Below, in pieces: positions 49,927 through 57,001 of a DNA stretch of 64,000 nucleotides (position 1 is the stretch's first letter; every line of letters begins with the position of its first letter). The notes under the pieces are model-generated. The model did not search any database, was not told where the DNA came from, and saw only the letters and a program-made list of their open reading frames with translations. The position numbers and the translations under genes are program-made. The DNA is from Arthrobacter sp. B1805 (GTDB lineage Bacteria; Actinomycetota; Actinomycetes; Actinomycetales; Micrococcaceae): the NCBI RefSeq assembly GCF_002929745.1, contig NZ_PJIQ01000006.1:1-64000 (forward strand). The letters are read 5' to 3'.

Positions 49927-49948
49927 TGACGACTTATGTCGATCGTCA
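49927..49948. promoter_or_regulatory. Candidate operator of the ROK regulator
   Basis: TGACGA (49927-49932) and TCGTCA (49943-49948) are inverted around a 10-nt spacer that itself holds CGAC-TTAT-GTCG (49930-49941). The nested palindrome sits in the 251-bp gap between the divergent binding-protein gene and ROK gene, where a shared operator is expected. Confidence 0.5.
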
Positions 49949-50058
49949 ATCAAAAGACGTCACGGTTTCGACACGTTGGGCGTCGACGGCGACGGCAAGT
50001 GCGGCGTTCGAGCGAGAAAGGCACCCGGTTCTGCTGGCGCCCGTGCTTTACTGAAAAG

Positions 50059-51291
50059 ATGCTGAACGTTCACGCGGCCGCCGGTTCCGACGGCGGATCG
50101 TCCCCTCGACCCGGACAATCGGCCGGACCTGGGGTCAGCGACATCTTCGCGCTTCTCCGCGACGGTCAGCCCCGAACCAGGGCAGAACTCGCCGAGGTGT
50201 CCGGCCTCGCCAGGTCCACTGTCGCGGCACGGATCGACGCCCTCATGGCGCTCGGGCTCGTGGCACCGTACGGCGGTGCTGCGTCCACAGGAGGGCGCCG
50301 GCCCTCACTCTTCGCCCTCAACCCGGCGGCCCGCGTCGTGGTCGGCGCGGATTTCGGCGCGACCCACGCGCTGGTCAGCCTCACCGATCTCAGCGGTACC
50401 GAACTCGCCGTCGAACGCGAGGCGCTCTCGATCGCAGCGGGTCCGGACGACGTCGTCGCCTGGCTTGCCGGTGCCGTTCGCCGGCTCCTCGCGGCAGCGG
50501 ATCGCCGCCCGGAGGATCTGGCCGCCATCGGGATCGGATTGCCCGGACCCGTGGAGCATGAGACCGGCCGCCCGATCAATCCGCCGATCATGCCGGGCTG
50601 GGACCGGGTCGACGTCCCCGCGCTCGTCCAGCGCCACATCGACGTCCCCGTGCTCGTGGACAACGACGTCAACATCATGGCCCTCGGCGAGCGCACCGCG
50701 AACTGGCCGGATGTCGATGACCTCATGTTCGTAAAGGTGGCCACCGGCATCGGAGCGGGGCTGATCTCCGGCGGCGTCCTGCAGCGGGGAGCCCAGGGAA
50801 CCGCGGGGGACCTCGGTCATGTCCGGGTGCCGCGCGGAGGAGAGGCGAACTGCCGGTGCGGTAACACGGGCTGCCTCGAGGCCCTCGCCGGTGGGCCGGC
50901 GCTTGCTGCAGCACTCAACCGCCTCACGGGCGGGACCCTCGAGGGCAGTAGTGACGTCATCGCCCTCGTCCGCTCGGGTGACCTCTCCGCCATTCAGGTC
51001 CTCCGTCAGGCCGGTCGGGACATCGGGGACGTCATAGCGATGTGCGTGAACCTGATCAACCCCTCGGTCGTCGTGATCGGCGGCAGCCTCGCCCAGGCAG
51101 GAGAGCACCTGCTCGCGGGGATCCGCGAAGTCGTCTACACCCGGTCGCTGCCGCTGGCCACCGAGCACCTGCGGATCGTGCCGTCCGTCTCGGGCGAGCG
51201 CGCCGGTGTCGCGGGGGCTTCCGCCATGGCCGTCGCCCATGTTCTCTCCCCGGAGGCGATCGACGCCGCCAGCGCGCGCCTGGCCGGGTGA
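50059..51291 (+). CDS. ROK-family transcriptional regulator
   Basis: A 410-residue ROK (NagC/XylR-type) regulator. The N-terminal winged HTH is VSDIFALLRDGQPRTRAELA, EVSGLARSTVAARIDALMAL. The sugar-kinase-like domain has VVVGADFGATHALVSLTDLS (DxGxT), GIGLPGPVEHETGRPINPPI, VPVLVDNDVNIMALGERTAN, the ATGIGAGLISGGVLQRGAQG loop, and the zinc-binding GGEANCRCGNTGCLEALAGG, with the CxCGxxGCxE cysteines of the family. It diverges from the ABC/dehydrogenase operon and should repress it until the sugar or its oxidation product binds. ATG 50059 gives the normal start; there is no clear ribosome site. Confidence 0.92.
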   Translation: MLNVHAAAGSDGGSSPRPGQSAGPGVSDIFALLRDGQPRTRAELAEVSGLARSTVAARIDALMALGLVAPYGGAASTGGRRPSLFALNPAARVVVGADFGATHALVSLTDLSGTELAVEREALSIAAGPDDVVAWLAGAVRRLLAAADRRPEDLAAIGIGLPGPVEHETGRPINPPIMPGWDRVDVPALVQRHIDVPVLVDNDVNIMALGERTANWPDVDDLMFVKVATGIGAGLISGGVLQRGAQGTAGDLGHVRVPRGGEANCRCGNTGCLEALAGGPALAAALNRLTGGTLEGSSDVIALVRSGDLSAIQVLRQAGRDIGDVIAMCVNLINPSVVVIGGSLAQAGEHLLAGIREVVYTRSLPLATEHLRIVPSVSGERAGVAGASAMAVAHVLSPEAIDAASARLAG

Positions 51292-51343
51292 CGCCCGCGG
51301 CTCCTCCGCGCGGGACGGTGCCTGGGCGCCCCCGCCCTCTCGA

Positions 51344-51349
51344 TAGACT
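51344..51349 (+). promoter_or_regulatory. -10 element of pyrE, leaderless arrangement
   Basis: TAGACT ends 6 nt before the pyrE ATG at 51356, without a ribosome site between. Confidence 0.6.
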
Positions 51350-51355
51350 GGCGGC

Positions 51356-51931
51356 ATGACCGTCGAGACCTCCACGCAGACCACAGACCGTTCCCGGCTC
51401 CTCGAGCTCATCAAGGAACTAGCGGTGGTGCACGAGCGGGTCACGCTCTCCAGCGGCGTGGAGGCGGACTACTACATCGACCTGCGCCGCATCACGCTGC
51501 ACCACGAGGCATCCGTCCTCGTGGGACGCGTCATGCTCCAGCTGCTCGACGACGCCGGCGTCAGCTTCGAAGCGGCGGGCGGCCTCACGATGGGCGCTGA
51601 TCCCGTCGGCACGGCAGTCATGCACGCAGCAGCCCGGGCCGGCCGGCCCATCGACGCCTTCGTGGTGCGGAAGACCCAGAAGACGCATGGGATGGGCCGC
51701 CAGGTCGAGGGTCCCGCTGTCTCCGGGCGTCCCGTCGTCGTGCTCGAGGACACCTCGACCACGGGCGGTTCGGCCCTGACCGCCGTCGAGGGTGTGCGCC
51801 GTGCAGGCGGCATCGTCCAGGCGGTCGCGGTGATCGTCGACCGCAGCACGGGTTCCAAGGAGCGCATCGAGTCGGAGGCCGGGGTGCCCTACCTCTTTGC
51901 CTTCGGCAAGGACGAGCTGGGTCTGGCCTGA
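51356..51931 (+). CDS. pyrE: Orotate phosphoribosyltransferase
   Basis: A 191-residue orotate phosphoribosyltransferase, joining orotate and PRPP to OMP in pyrimidine synthesis. It has the start LLELIKELAVVHERVTLSSG, then EADYYIDLRRITLHHEASVL with the orotate-side Tyr and Arg, GGLTMGADPVGTAVMHAAAR, FVVRKTQKTHGMGRQVEGPA (flexible loop with catalytic Lys residues), and the PRPP motif PVVVLEDTSTTGGSALTAVE. The frame is full length for actinobacterial PyrE. It stands apart from the other pyr genes, with a leaderless promoter. Confidence 0.95.
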   Translation: MTVETSTQTTDRSRLLELIKELAVVHERVTLSSGVEADYYIDLRRITLHHEASVLVGRVMLQLLDDAGVSFEAAGGLTMGADPVGTAVMHAAARAGRPIDAFVVRKTQKTHGMGRQVEGPAVSGRPVVVLEDTSTTGGSALTAVEGVRRAGGIVQAVAVIVDRSTGSKERIESEAGVPYLFAFGKDELGLA

Positions 51932-51990
51932 CGCGGACTCCCGACGGAGCACGCACGGGGGACGCACGGGGACAGGAGACGGAGCGGCGC

Positions 51991-52992
51991 GTGAAGCACG
52001 ACGACGGCCTCGCCCTGCAGCAGGCACGTGGATTCCGTGAATCCTCCCGCCGATCCTTCCTGATCGGTTCCGCCGCGGCCACGCTCGTGACGGCGGACCT
52101 CGCATTCACCCGTGTCATCCAGTCGCAGCGTGAGCAGACCCGCATCCTGCCGCTCGACGACGACCGGGCACGGGCGCGATTCCCCAACGACCGCTGGGTG
52201 CTCTTCCCGGGGTACAAGACCAGTTGGGAGGAAGGGCTCTGGATCCTCAATTCGCTCCGGCCCACGCTGTCCCGGCGGGCGCAGATGGCGGTGATGGGCT
52301 ACTCGAACCGCGGCCTGGACATCAACAACATCGTGGCCACGATGAACCGCTACGTGGAGAACTTCCGACTCGAGCGGCTGTACTTCTACGGCCACAGTTT
52401 CGGCGGCATGGTCGCGGTCGAGGTGGCGGCCCGCCTGCGTGACCGGGGCATCCCGGTGGAGCTGGTCCTGCTCGATTCTTCGCCGTCCAGCCGCTTCGAC
52501 GTCCAGGACCAGCGCATGTTCGACGGTGTCGTGCTGCTCTACGAGGCCGGCGTGCGTGTACCGATCAGCGTGCGCGGTACCTACGAGCTGGGTGAGCGGA
52601 TCGTCCACAAGAACGAGCGTTCCTGGAGCCAGATCGTGGACCAGACACTGGAGCAGCTCTCGCCCCTGGCGCCGAGCAGTGAGCTCATCCAGTCCGAGTC
52701 CTCGTACATTTACCACTTCGACGTGACGCGTTTCCGGCTCTCGCTCGGCGACACGAAGGTGGTCTTCACCGGCAGCCCGGACGACGGCGTGGTGAACTAC
52801 CGGACCGCACGCGCCGGTTGGGAGCGGGAACTCCCCGACAACATCGTGTCCGTGGACTACGTGACGGAGGGAGCGCTCCCTGCCCATGCCAGCCCGCAGT
52901 GGAATCCCGGCATCTACCAGGGCATCATCTCCGCGGTGCAGCGGGACTACGTCCCGGTGCCGCGCGGCGGCGGCTGGAAGAGGATCTCCTAG
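51991..52992 (+). CDS. Exported alpha/beta-fold hydrolase (twin-arginine start)
   Basis: A 333-residue alpha/beta hydrolase. The N-terminus ESSRRSFLIGSAAATLVTAD carries a twin-arginine pattern followed by a hydrophobic run, so export by Tat or membrane anchoring is likely. The core includes RWVLFPGYKTSWEEGLWILN (oxyanion side), MAVMGYSNRGLDINNIVATM, LYFYGHSFGGMVAVEVAARL (nucleophile S136 in GHSFG), VELVLLDSSPSSRFDVQDQR, and a late TEGALPAHASPQWNPGIY with a candidate catalytic His. Start is GTG 51991. The substrate is unknown; the fold would fit an esterase or thioesterase. It is 59 bp after pyrE and convergent with the HAD gene. Confidence 0.85.
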   Translation: MKHDDGLALQQARGFRESSRRSFLIGSAAATLVTADLAFTRVIQSQREQTRILPLDDDRARARFPNDRWVLFPGYKTSWEEGLWILNSLRPTLSRRAQMAVMGYSNRGLDINNIVATMNRYVENFRLERLYFYGHSFGGMVAVEVAARLRDRGIPVELVLLDSSPSSRFDVQDQRMFDGVVLLYEAGVRVPISVRGTYELGERIVHKNERSWSQIVDQTLEQLSPLAPSSELIQSESSYIYHFDVTRFRLSLGDTKVVFTGSPDDGVVNYRTARAGWERELPDNIVSVDYVTEGALPAHASPQWNPGIYQGIISAVQRDYVPVPRGGGWKRIS

Positions 52993-53002
52993 GCCCGCGG
53001 CA

Positions 53003-53782
53003 TCACACCTGGTCGATCAGGTCCGCCACCGAGTTGCAGATCTGCGCGGGGCGGAACGGATAGGCGTCGATGTCCTCGGGCTGCGTGATGCCGCTGAGCA
53101 CGAGGACGGTGTGCAGCCCTGCTTCCATGCCGGCGATGATGTCGGTGTCCATGCGGTCGCCGATCATCGCCGTCGTCTCCGAATGGGCGTCGATCTGGTT
53201 CATCGCGGAGCGGAACATCATCGGGTTCGGTTTGCCCACGATGTAGGGGTCGCGACTGGTCGCCGCCGTGATCATGGCGGCGATGGCGCCGGTCGCGGGT
53301 AGGGGCCCTTCCTTCGAAGGCCCGGTGACGTCCGGGTTGGTGGCGATGAAGCGGGCGCCGTCGAGGATCAGGCGCACCGCTTTCGTGATCGCCTCGAACG
53401 AGTACGTCCGGGTCTCGCCGAGCACCACGTAGTCGGGGTTCGTGTCGGTGAGGACGAAACCGGCCTCGTGCAACGCCGTCGTCAGTCCGGCCTCGCCGAT
53501 CACGTAGGCACGGCCGCCCGGCAGCTGGTCGCGCAGGAACTGCGCCGTCGCCAGCGCTGAGGTCCACAGGTTCTCCTCCGGGATCTCGAGGCCGGAGGCC
53601 TTGAGGCGTGCCGCCAGGTCCCGCGGGGTGTAGATCGAGTTGTTGGTGAGGACGAGGAACCGCTTCGAGGTGGCGACCCACCGGTCGATCAGCTCGGCGG
53701 CACCCGGGATGGCGTGGTTCTCGTGCACCAGCACGCCGTCCATGTCGGTGAGCCAGCACTCGATGTGTTCGTTCTCGCGCAT
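53003..53782 (-). CDS. HAD-IIA family phosphatase (NagD-like)
   Basis: A 259-residue HAD-superfamily IIA phosphatase related to NagD, acting on nucleotides or sugar phosphates. Motif I is CWLTDMDGVLVHENHAIPGA (nucleophile D13, acid D15), motif II is FLVLTNNSIYTPRDLAARLK, motif III includes IVGKPNPMMFRSAMNQIDAH (Lys), and motif IV is TAMIGDRMDTDIIAGMEAGL. The C2 cap lies between (about 85-170). GAAAGGAAG precedes the ATG. It has only 10 bp to the convergent hydrolase and is divergent from the RNA methyltransferase gene. Confidence 0.93.
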   Translation of the reverse strand: MRENEHIECWLTDMDGVLVHENHAIPGAAELIDRWVATSKRFLVLTNNSIYTPRDLAARLKASGLEIPEENLWTSALATAQFLRDQLPGGRAYVIGEAGLTTALHEAGFVLTDTNPDYVVLGETRTYSFEAITKAVRLILDGARFIATNPDVTGPSKEGPLPATGAIAAMITAATSRDPYIVGKPNPMMFRSAMNQIDAHSETTAMIGDRMDTDIIAGMEAGLHTVLVLSGITQPEDIDAYPFRPAQICNSVADLIDQV

Positions 53783-53850
53783 GTGCTTCCTTTCGCAGTG
53801 ATCGACCTCCGGGGAGCTCCGTGTGCCAGTCTTCCATCTTCGGCTGCGTC

Positions 53851-53856
53851 TACGCT
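53851..53856 (+). promoter_or_regulatory. -10 element, leaderless arrangement
   Basis: TACGCT ends 6 nt before GTG 53863 of the RNA methyltransferase gene, supporting that start over the upstream in-frame GTG at 53821. Confidence 0.5.
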
Positions 53857-53862
53857 GGGACG

Positions 53863-54537
53863 GTGAAAGAATCCCTGCCGGAGCCTCCCGATGACACCGT
53901 AACCGCTCCGGACGGAAACCCCGGGAGTCCGGCCGTCGGCGTCGGCCCGTGGGAGGGCGACCTGCCCGAGGGTGACCACTGGGACCGCGAACTGCTGGCG
54001 TCGGGGGACACCCGCAACGTCGTCGACGCGTACCGGTACTGGACGCACGAGGCCATCGTGGCGGACCTCGACGAACGGCGCCACGGCTTCCACGTGGCGA
54101 TCGAGAACTGGCAGCACGACCTCAATATCGGCTCGGTCGTGCGCACGGCCAACGCCTTCCTCGCGAAGGAGGTCCACATCATCGGGCGGCGCCGGTGGAA
54201 CAGGCGCGGCGCCATGGTCACCGACCGCTACCAGCATGTCCGCCACCACCCGACGGTTGCCGACTTCACGGCGTGGGCCGCGGCGGAGGGGCTGGCCGTG
54301 ATCGGAATTGACAACTTCCCGGATTCGGTACCGCTGGAGACCTACGATCTACCCGAGAACTGCGTCTTCGTGTTCGGGCAGGAGGGCCCCGGCCTCACCC
54401 CGGAGGTGCACGAGGCCGCGCAGGCGACCCTCTCGATCGCCCAGTTCGGCTCCACGCGCTCCATCAATGCCTCGGCGGCGGCCGCCATCGCCATGCACGG
54501 CTGGGTTCGACGGCACGTTTTCGGCCAGCACGTCTGA
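53863..54537 (+). CDS. TrmH/SpoU-family RNA 2'-O-methyltransferase
   Basis: A 224-residue SPOUT RNA methyltransferase that uses SAM to methylate ribose in tRNA or rRNA. The core is HVAIENWQHDLNIGSVVRTA (motif 1, Asn and Arg), HIIGRRRWNRRGAMVTDRYQ, CVFVFGQEGPGLTPEVHEAA (motif 2, with the GxEGxGL SAM knot), and SIAQFGSTRSINASAAAAIA (motif 3, SLN-type). The N-terminal about 55 residues are acidic and Pro/Gly-rich, probably disordered. GTG 53863 is preferred because of the -10 placement. The exact target nucleotide is not evident. Confidence 0.9.
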   Translation: MKESLPEPPDDTVTAPDGNPGSPAVGVGPWEGDLPEGDHWDRELLASGDTRNVVDAYRYWTHEAIVADLDERRHGFHVAIENWQHDLNIGSVVRTANAFLAKEVHIIGRRRWNRRGAMVTDRYQHVRHHPTVADFTAWAAAEGLAVIGIDNFPDSVPLETYDLPENCVFVFGQEGPGLTPEVHEAAQATLSIAQFGSTRSINASAAAAIAMHGWVRRHVFGQHV

Positions 54538-54646
54538 GCGCGCGCCTTCCGGAAGCCGCCGTCATCCGGCGTCGACTTCCCCTGCGCCCGGCAGGTGTGC
54601 TCGGTAGGATGAAGCAAGCACTCACCACCACTAAGGAGTCCTCAGC

Positions 54647-55666
54647 ATGCCTATTGCCACCCCTGATGTTTACGCCGAGATGATCGACCGCGCGAAGGCG
54701 GGCGGATTCGCATTCCCGGCAGTGAACGTGACCTCCTCGCAGACCCTCAACGCAGCGATGCGCGGTTTCGCCGAGGCGGGCTCCGACGGGATCGTGCAGG
54801 TCTCCACGGGCGGCGCTGCCTACTGGTCCGGCGCGAGCGTCAAGGACATGGTTGCCGGCTCGCTCGGCTTCGCGGCCTTCGCGAAGGAAGTGGCGAAGAA
54901 GTACGACGTCAACATCGCGCTGCACACCGACCACTGCCCGAAGGACAAGCTCGACGACTTCGTGCTGCCCCTGCTCGCGGCTTCCGAGGAGGCGGTGAAG
55001 AACGGCCGGGATCCCATCTTCAACTCCCACATGTGGGACGGCTCGGCCGAGACGCTCGAGGAGAACCTCCGGATCGCGCGCGAGATCCTGCCCCGCGCGG
55101 CTGCCGCGAAGATCATCCTCGAGGTCGAGATCGGTACCGTCGGTGGTGAGGAGGACGGCGTGGAGAACGCCATCAACGACAAGCTCTACACCACGGTCGA
55201 CGACGCCCTGGCGACCATCGACGCCCTCGGTGCCGGCGAGCACGGCCGCTACATCACCGCGCTGACCTTCGGCAACGTGCACGGCGTCTACAAGCCGGGC
55301 GGCGTCAAGCTGCGCCCGGAGATCCTCAAGGAGATCCAGGACCAGGTAGGCCAGAAGATCGGCAAGGACAAGCCTTTCGACCTCGTGTTCCATGGCGGCT
55401 CGGGTTCATCGGACCAGGAGATCGCGGATGCCGTCTCCTACGGCGTCATCAAGATGAACATCGACACGGACACGCAGTACGCGTTCACGCGTCCCATCGT
55501 GGACCACATGTTCCGCAACTACGACGGTGTCCTGAAGGTCGACGGCGAGGTCGGCAACAAGAAGACCTACGACCCGCGCGTCTGGGGCGCATCAGCCGAA
55601 GCGGGCCTCTCCGCCCGCGTGGTCGAGGCCGCCGCGTCACTCGGTTCCGCCGGCAAGAAGCTCTAG
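54647..55666 (+). CDS. fba: Class II fructose-bisphosphate aldolase
   Basis: A 339-residue zinc-dependent fructose-1,6-bisphosphate aldolase of glycolysis and gluconeogenesis. Key sites are NIALHTDHCPKDKLDDFVLP (catalytic Asp, zinc His), IILEVEIGTVGGEEDGVENA (Glu and glycine loop), ALTFGNVHGVYKPGGVKLRP (zinc His), DLVFHGGSGSSDQEIADAVS (zinc His plus phosphate loop) and YGVIKMNIDTDTQYAFTRPI. The length fits the long actinobacterial type. AAGGAG lies 8 nt before the ATG. TAGGAT at 54605-54610 is a possible -10 with a 30-nt leader. DUF3151 follows after 4 nt. Confidence 0.97.
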   Translation: MPIATPDVYAEMIDRAKAGGFAFPAVNVTSSQTLNAAMRGFAEAGSDGIVQVSTGGAAYWSGASVKDMVAGSLGFAAFAKEVAKKYDVNIALHTDHCPKDKLDDFVLPLLAASEEAVKNGRDPIFNSHMWDGSAETLEENLRIAREILPRAAAAKIILEVEIGTVGGEEDGVENAINDKLYTTVDDALATIDALGAGEHGRYITALTFGNVHGVYKPGGVKLRPEILKEIQDQVGQKIGKDKPFDLVFHGGSGSSDQEIADAVSYGVIKMNIDTDTQYAFTRPIVDHMFRNYDGVLKVDGEVGNKKTYDPRVWGASAEAGLSARVVEAAASLGSAGKKL

Positions 55667-55670
55667 CACC

Positions 55671-56090
55671 ATGTCCGACGAATTCCGGAAGAACCTCCTG
55701 GGACCCGAGCCGACGCTCCTTCCCGAGGAGCCCGACGTCGTCCAGCGCCTCGCCGCGGGTGACGAGGCGGTGGACCTGGCCGCGAAGCACCCGACGTCGT
55801 CGCTCGTCTGGGCCATCCTCGCGGACGAGGCGTATGCCGAGGGCAGCACGATCGAGTCCTACGCGTATGCGCGCACCGGGTACCACCGGGGCCTGGATGC
55901 CCTTCGCCGCAGCGGCTGGCGGGGCGCCGGTCCCATTCCGTACTCCCACGAACCGAACCGGGGCTTCCTCCGGGCGCTCTACGCGCTCGGCCGTGCCGCC
56001 GCGTCGATCGGCGAGATCGAGGAGGCCGAGCGCATCGCGGTCTTCCTGAGGGAGTCCGATCCGGAGGCCAGCGCGCAGCTCGCAGGCTGA
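55671..56090 (+). CDS. DUF3151 family protein
   Basis: A 139-residue protein of the DUF3151 family, regularly found just after fba in actinobacteria. It reads RKNLLGPEPTLLPEEPDVVQ, HPTSSLVWAILADEAYAEGS, IESYAYARTGYHRGLDALRR and WRGAGPIPYSHEPNRGFLRA, then a helical tail ASIGEIEEAERIAVFLRESD that looks TPR-like. It starts 4 nt after the aldolase stop, so it is co-translated with aldolase. No function is established; a link to aldolase is inferred from conserved order. A hairpin follows its stop. Confidence 0.92.
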   Translation: MSDEFRKNLLGPEPTLLPEEPDVVQRLAAGDEAVDLAAKHPTSSLVWAILADEAYAEGSTIESYAYARTGYHRGLDALRRSGWRGAGPIPYSHEPNRGFLRALYALGRAAASIGEIEEAERIAVFLRESDPEASAQLAG

Positions 56091-56104
56091 CGCAGGATCC
56101 CGAA

Positions 56105-56132
56105 GGGCGGGGCGGCTCCGGCCGTCCCGCCC
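56105..56132 (+). terminator. Hairpin terminator after the fba operon
   Basis: GGGCGGGGCGG (56105-56115) pairs with CCGTCCCGCCC (56122-56132), one mismatch in 11, loop CTCCGG, starting 14 nt after the DUF3151 stop. No T-run follows. Confidence 0.6.
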
Positions 56133-56156
56133 CGAGTGCTTCTGGGGCCGGTCAGA

Positions 56157-56179
56157 AGTGTCAGCCAGACCCTGACACT
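56157..56179. repeat. Perfect 8-bp inverted repeat, leader element 1
   Basis: AGTGTCAG (56157-56164) and CTGACACT (56172-56179) are perfect reverse complements with a 7-nt spacer, in the promoter region of the DUF2975 gene. Likely an operator half-site pair. Confidence 0.6.
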
Positions 56180-56188
56180 GGCATTTCT

Positions 56189-56203
56189 TATCGATTAACG
56201 ATA
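56189..56203. promoter_or_regulatory. AT-rich palindrome, leader element 2
   Basis: TATCGATTAACGATA has 5-bp arms (TATCG/CGATA) around ATTAA, in the least GC-rich stretch of the gap before the DUF2975 gene. It may contain the -10 region and serve as operator for the HTH protein of the same operon. Confidence 0.5.
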
Positions 56204-56204
56204 G

Positions 56205-56229
56205 CTTTGTGCTGACAATCAGCACAAAG
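56205..56229. repeat. Perfect 11-bp inverted repeat overlapping the ribosome site, leader element 3
   Basis: CTTTGTGCTGA (56205-56215) and TCAGCACAAAG (56219-56229) are perfect reverse complements with a 3-nt loop CAA. The right arm runs into the Shine-Dalgarno AAAGGAG, 8 nt before the DUF2975 ATG at 56238. As RNA it would form a tight stem next to and partly over the ribosome site; as DNA it is a good operator. Confidence 0.75.
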
Positions 56230-56237
56230 GAGCTCCA

Positions 56238-56735
56238 ATGGGAAGAATCACCGTCCTGGCATTGAGGGTCGTGCTCTGCATGATGTTCGTCGGTGCCGTC
56301 GTCATCCAGTCGGTCATGGTCCCGCTGCTGGGGATTGACATCGCGGAGGCGGACCCCGACGTCGCGCTCATCCGCACACCCCTCGTCATCCTCACGGTGC
56401 TCGCCATCCTCGCCCTCCAGGTCGCGATGGTCTGCGTGTGGGGATTGCTGACGATGGTGCGACATGGCACCGTCTTCTCCACGGACGCCTTCCGGCTCGT
56501 GAACATCGTCATCGGGGCGTTCGCCGCCGCCAGTGCCCTCACCTTCGGACTCGGCGTGGCACTTGCGCCGGGAGAGGCCGTTGCCCCCGGGGTCGTCCTG
56601 CTCATCGGAGGCGCGGCCGTGTCGATCGCGGCAGTCGCGCTGATCGTGCTGGTCCTCAGGGCGCTCCTCGCACAGGCCGTCGACCGCGACACGGAAGCGC
56701 GCACCCTGCGCACCGAACTCGACGAGGTGATCTGA
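56238..56735 (+). CDS. DUF2975 family membrane protein
   Basis: A 165-residue protein with four hydrophobic segments: about VLALRVVLCMMFVGAVVIQS, IRTPLVILTVLAILALQVAM, VNIVIGAFAAASALTFGLGV and VLLIGGAAVSIAAVALIVLV. This is the DUF2975 pattern, with the conserved MVRHGTVFSTDAFR loop after helix two. Such proteins are nearly always encoded beside a short YozG-type HTH protein, as here. Its stop overlaps the next ATG by one base (TGATG). The function is unknown; a membrane sensor acting on the HTH protein is a plausible inference. Three inverted repeats cover its leader. Confidence 0.88.
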   Translation: MGRITVLALRVVLCMMFVGAVVIQSVMVPLLGIDIAEADPDVALIRTPLVILTVLAILALQVAMVCVWGLLTMVRHGTVFSTDAFRLVNIVIGAFAAASALTFGLGVALAPGEAVAPGVVLLIGGAAVSIAAVALIVLVLRALLAQAVDRDTEARTLRTELDEVI

Positions 56736-57001
56736 TGCCCATCATCGTGCGCATCGACGTCGAACTGGCGCGGCGGAAGATGAGTGTAGGGGAGTTCGCG
56801 GACCGCATCGGCCTGACCCCGGCCAACGTCGCCGTGCTCAAGAACGGGCGTGCGAAGGCCGTCCGGTTCAGCACGCTGGAGGCGATGTGCAGGGTACTCG
56901 GCTGCCAGCCCGGGGACCTGCTCGAATGGGTCGACGACGACGACGAACGACGGCCCGAGCGCGGCGCCGCAGCCGCTGCGGTCCCGGGGGACGGCGCGTG
57001 A
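56735..57001 (+). CDS. YozG-type Cro/CI-family HTH regulator
   Basis: An 88-residue Cro/CI-family DNA-binding protein of the YozG type. The start IIVRIDVELARRKMSVGEFA leads into the HTH DRIGLTPANVAVLKNGRAKA and the family's signature close FSTLEAMCRVLGCQPGDLLE. A short acidic and Ala-rich tail follows. It is translationally coupled with the DUF2975 gene (TGATG) and with the next gene (GTGA at 56998-57001). It probably binds one or more of the palindromes at 56157-56229 and regulates its own operon. Confidence 0.92.
   Translation: MPIIVRIDVELARRKMSVGEFADRIGLTPANVAVLKNGRAKAVRFSTLEAMCRVLGCQPGDLLEWVDDDDERRPERGAAAAAVPGDGA

Noticed and set aside
50047-50052. TTTACT 6 nt before the ROK regulator ATG as a leaderless -10
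   Set aside because: It lacks the A at position two of TANNNT, so it was not counted with the other leaderless candidates.
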